Source of the DNA: Deltaproteobacteria bacterium | Lineage (GTDB): Bacteria > Desulfobacterota > DAOWNY01 | Reading direction: 5' to 3' | Length of the DNA: 7,205 nucleotides | Assembly (NCBI GenBank): GCA_030642325.1 | Contig: DAOWNY010000094.1 | Location: 1-7,205, forward strand | Shown here: positions 4,986 through 7,205 of the stretch, in pieces | Layout: each line of letters opens with the position of its first letter | Numbering within the stretch: the stretch's first letter is position 1 | The notes under the pieces: model-generated | Seen by the model: the letters and a program-made list of their open reading frames with translations, nothing else | Told to the model about the DNA's origin: nothing | Databases searched by the model: none | Program-made: the position numbers and the translations under genes

Positions 4986-6848
4986 ATGGGAATGATAAAT
5001 AACCCGGAAGAATTGGGGAAAGTTCAGAAAGCTATCCTAAAGGAGCGTAAGAAAGATTCCGGAAAAACCCAGATAGTTGTTTGCGGAGGGACGGGCTGCC
5101 GGGGTGCCGGAGCGGAAGAAGTAGTAAATGCCTTTGGGGAAGAGCTTAAAAAACTTAATGGAAAGGCAGCGGAGGTTCTTTTTAAAGAAACCTGTTGCCA
5201 CGGTTTTTGTGATCAGGGGCCGATCGTGGTGATTGATCCGGAAAATATTTTTTATCAGCACGTAACCCCCAAGGATGTCCCTAAAATAATCAAGGAAACC
5301 GTTTTAGAAGGTAAGGTGATCAATAAATTTCTCTATACTGATCCCCAGACAGACAAGAAGGTGGTTCACGAGAAGGAAATCCCTTTTTATAAGAAGCAAA
5401 ACCGGTTAATATTTGGAAACAATCGTTACATTGATCCCACCAGCATTGAAGATTACCTCGCTTTAGGGGGATATCAGGCAATGGCAAAGGCTTTAACTAA
5501 AATGACCCCGGAGACGATTATCGAAGAGATTAAAAAGGCGGGCCTCCGGGGCAGAGGTGGAGGTGGTTTTGATGCGGGAGTAAAATGGGAAACCTGCCGC
5601 CATGCAGAGGGAGAGCCTAAATATGTTATCTGTAATGCCGACGAAGGAGACCCGGGTGCGTATATGGATCGGAGTCTTTTGGAAGGTAATCCCCATAGTG
5701 TTCTGGAGGGAATGGTAATCGGCGCTTATGCCATCGGTTCCAGTGAGGGCTATATTTATGTGAGGAATGAATATCCCCTGGCGGTCAAGAATGCGACCAT
5801 CGCCATTGCCCAGGCGGAAGAAAAAGGATTGTTAGGGGAAAACATCTTCGGCTCCGGGTTTGATTTTTCAGTAAAAATTTCCCGGGGAGGCGGTGCCTTT
5901 GTTTGCGGAGAATCTTCCGCTCTTATGACTTCCCTGGAGGGGAGAGTTGGCAGGCCCCGGGCCAAATATATCCATACCGTGGAAAAAGGTCTCTGGGGGA
6001 AACCCTCCACCTTAAATAATGTTGAGACCTGGAGCAATGTTCCCCCCATTATTGAGAAAGGGGCGGATTGGTACCGCACGATAGGAACGGAAGGCAGCAA
6101 AGGGACCAAGATATTTTCTCTGGTGGGAAAGATTAATAATACCGGGTTAATTGAGGTACCCATGGGCATGACCCTGCGGGAGATTGTTTATGACATCGGT
6201 GGAGGAATTCCCGACGGGAAGAAATTCAAGGCAGTGCAAACCGGAGGCCCATCAGGGGGATGTCTTCCCGAAAGCGAACTGGACCGCCCGGTTGATTTTG
6301 ATGAATTGATTAAAGCGGGTTCCATGATGGGCTCGGGCGGCATGATCGTCATGGACGAAGATAGCTGTATGGTGGATGTGGCCCGGTATTTTCTTAAATT
6401 CCTGGTGGAGGAATCCTGCGGGAAATGCGTGCCTTGCCGGGAAGGGGTTTTGAGGATGCTGGAGATTGTCACCGATATCTGTGAAGGTAACGGGAAGGAA
6501 GAGGATATAGCACTTCTCGAGGAGCTTTCCGAGACCATCCAGGACAGCGCCCTCTGTGCATTGGGTTCCACCGCCCCCAATCCGGTTCTGACCACCCTTA
6601 AATACTTCCGGGATGAGTATCTTGCCCACATTAACGACAAGAAATGTCCGGGGGGGGTATGCACGGCACTTATCGAGTTTTCGATTGACCAGGAGACATG
6701 CAACGGCTGCGGTGCCTGTATCAAGGCTTGTCCCAGCGATGCGATAACCGGGGAAACAAAGCAACCCCACTCAATTGATAAAAGCAAGTGTATTAAATGC
6801 GGGATGTGTGAGGATGTTTGTAAGCAAAATGCCGTAATAATAACTTGA
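4986..6848 (+). CDS. nuoF: NuoF/HydB/HndC-type NAD(P)H-binding flavoprotein subunit
   Basis: Complete 620-residue NAD(P)H- and FMN-binding subunit of a soluble Nuo-type complex. Domains: N-terminal thioredoxin-like [2Fe-2S] domain with C33, C38, C71, C75 (extra Cys at 70); GLRGRGGGGFDAGVKW 186-201; NADEGDPGAYMDR 217-229; GGGAFVCGESSALM 301-314; SLBB region about 380-450; [4Fe-4S] ligands C478, C481, C484, C524; C-terminal two-cluster ferredoxin C572/C575/C578/C582 and C602/C605/C608/C612, both regularly spaced. This is the architecture of HydB of electron-bifurcating hydrogenases and of NADP-linked HndC. TGAGGA overlapping the nuoE stop serves as ribosome binding site for ATG 4986; ATG 4992 is an alternative. 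The core is similar to the NuoF at 1-1910, more than half identical by eye, but the ends differ, so the duplication is old. Bifurcation cannot be proved without the partner subunit. Confidence 0.95.
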   Translation: MGMINNPEELGKVQKAILKERKKDSGKTQIVVCGGTGCRGAGAEEVVNAFGEELKKLNGKAAEVLFKETCCHGFCDQGPIVVIDPENIFYQHVTPKDVPKIIKETVLEGKVINKFLYTDPQTDKKVVHEKEIPFYKKQNRLIFGNNRYIDPTSIEDYLALGGYQAMAKALTKMTPETIIEEIKKAGLRGRGGGGFDAGVKWETCRHAEGEPKYVICNADEGDPGAYMDRSLLEGNPHSVLEGMVIGAYAIGSSEGYIYVRNEYPLAVKNATIAIAQAEEKGLLGENIFGSGFDFSVKISRGGGAFVCGESSALMTSLEGRVGRPRAKYIHTVEKGLWGKPSTLNNVETWSNVPPIIEKGADWYRTIGTEGSKGTKIFSLVGKINNTGLIEVPMGMTLREIVYDIGGGIPDGKKFKAVQTGGPSGGCLPESELDRPVDFDELIKAGSMMGSGGMIVMDEDSCMVDVARYFLKFLVEESCGKCVPCREGVLRMLEIVTDICEGNGKEEDIALLEELSETIQDSALCALGSTAPNPVLTTLKYFRDEYLAHINDKKCPGGVCTALIEFSIDQETCNGCGACIKACPSDAITGETKQPHSIDKSKCIKCGMCEDVCKQNAVIIT

Positions 6849-6859
6849 GGGAGACAAAG

Positions 6860-7205
6860 ATGGAATTGACGATTAACGGTAAAAAAGTCTCGGCTGAGCC
6901 GGGGATGACCATTTATCAGGCGGCCAGGCAGGAAGATATCTTTATTCCCACCCTGTGTCATCATGAGGCTTTGTCTCCGATGGGTGCTTGCCGCATATGT
7001 GTTGTTGAGATTAAAAAGGGCAGCAGGGTCAAGATAGTAACCTCCTGCAATTACCCGGTTGAGGAGGGCATTGAGGTTCAAACCGATTCGGAAAGGGTGT
7101 TAAAGAATAGAAAAATGGTTATGGAACTGCTTTTAGCTCGCTGTCCTGATGCGGAAGTAATAAAGGATCTGGCCGGGAAACTGGGTATAGAAAAATCCAG
7201 ATTTA
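6860..7205 (+). CDS. NuoG/HydA-N-terminal-like [2Fe-2S] subunit, cut by window edge
   Basis: The first 115 residues are visible. Residues 1-80 are a plant-type [2Fe-2S] ferredoxin domain with C33, C44, C47 and C63, as at the N terminus of NuoG, HydA and NAD-linked formate dehydrogenases. GAGGGAG at 6847-6853, overlapping the nuoF stop, lies 6 nt before ATG 6860, so this is the third gene of the nuoE-nuoF unit. The region that should carry the His/Cys cluster motif (HX3CX2CX5C) instead reads LLLARCPDAEVIKDLAGKLG (90-109), with a single Cys, so that cluster is absent in the visible part. This makes a classical HndD/HydA hydrogenase subunit less likely and favours a shorter Fe-S adaptor that feeds another enzyme such as an HdrA-type or formate dehydrogenase subunit. 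What follows the right edge decides this. Confidence 0.85.
   Translation, partial: MELTINGKKVSAEPGMTIYQAARQEDIFIPTLCHHEALSPMGACRICVVEIKKGSRVKIVTSCNYPVEEGIEVQTDSERVLKNRKMVMELLLARCPDAEVIKDLAGKLGIEKSRF

Noticed and set aside
6188..7081. Long open frame on the - strand (297 codons)
   Set aside because: It lies antisense to well-supported nuoF and the following gene, spans their boundary, and its translation shows no family motif; it is a codon-bias shadow.
1..7205. Respiratory complex I (nuo) operon
   Set aside because: No membrane subunits (NuoA, H, J-N) and no NuoB-D; both NuoF proteins carry an extra C-terminal two-cluster ferredoxin typical of soluble Hyd/Hnd-type enzymes.
6860..7205. Calling the last gene the [FeFe]-hydrogenase catalytic subunit (HydA/HndD)
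   Set aside because: Only the [2Fe-2S] domain is visible, the His/Cys motif is missing, and no H-cluster residues are seen, so the catalytic identity cannot be supported.
1..7205. tRNA, rRNA, CRISPR array, insertion sequence or attachment site
   Set aside because: The window is almost fully coding; the short gaps contain no tRNA-like fold, regularly spaced repeats, transposase or terminal inverted repeats.

Overview
The window shows a compact set of redox and one-carbon genes, all on the + strand, from an anaerobe that uses the Wood-Ljungdahl (reductive acetyl-CoA) pathway. The evidence is a clear small subunit of the corrinoid iron-sulfur protein (AcsD/CdhD) surrounded by cytosolic, cysteine-rich Nuo/Hox-type electron-transfer subunits. 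AGGAGG-type ribosome binding sites, a probable TTG start, moderate G+C in genes and A+T-rich gaps suggest an acetogenic, sulfate-reducing or syntrophic Clostridia/Peptococcaceae-like bacterium. This placement is inference; no marker gene is present.

Layout: (1) 1-1910, a NuoF/HydB-type NAD(P)H-binding flavoprotein whose 5' end lies outside the window. (2) 1912-2595, a short NuoG/HoxU-like iron-sulfur adaptor without a catalytic domain, 1 nt after gene 1. (3) 2596-2725, an A+T-rich gap with a hairpin followed by Ts and a weak candidate promoter, probably a transcription-unit boundary. (4) 2726-2956, a 76-residue basic protein of unknown function. (5) 2979-3917, acsD. (6) 3930-4439, a ferredoxin-like protein with 16 cysteines in four cluster motifs (CooF/HycB type). 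(7) 4440-4505, a short gap with an inverted repeat. (8) 4506-4976 nuoE, 4986-6848 a second nuoF, and 6860 to the right edge a second NuoG-like subunit that is cut off.

Proposed working logic: each Nuo-type set takes electrons from NAD(P)H at FMN, or delivers them to NAD(P)+, and passes them along Fe-S clusters to a catalytic or bifurcating partner that is not visible here. Candidates are formate dehydrogenase, [FeFe]-hydrogenase, HdrA-type or methylene-THF reductase proteins. AcsD with its absent partner AcsC carries the methyl group to acetyl-CoA synthase, and the CooF-like protein is a natural electron carrier for CO dehydrogenase or a related enzyme. No membrane subunit, hydrogenase H-cluster domain or molybdopterin domain is seen, so this is not respiratory complex I.

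The most unusual points are: two clearly different nuoF modules bracketing an acsD that lacks acsC beside it; a Ser in place of a cluster Cys in the HoxU-like subunit; a shifted Cys in the first C-terminal cluster motif of the first NuoF; loss of the His/Cys cluster motif in the second NuoG-like protein; and an unrecognised small protein directly upstream of acsD.
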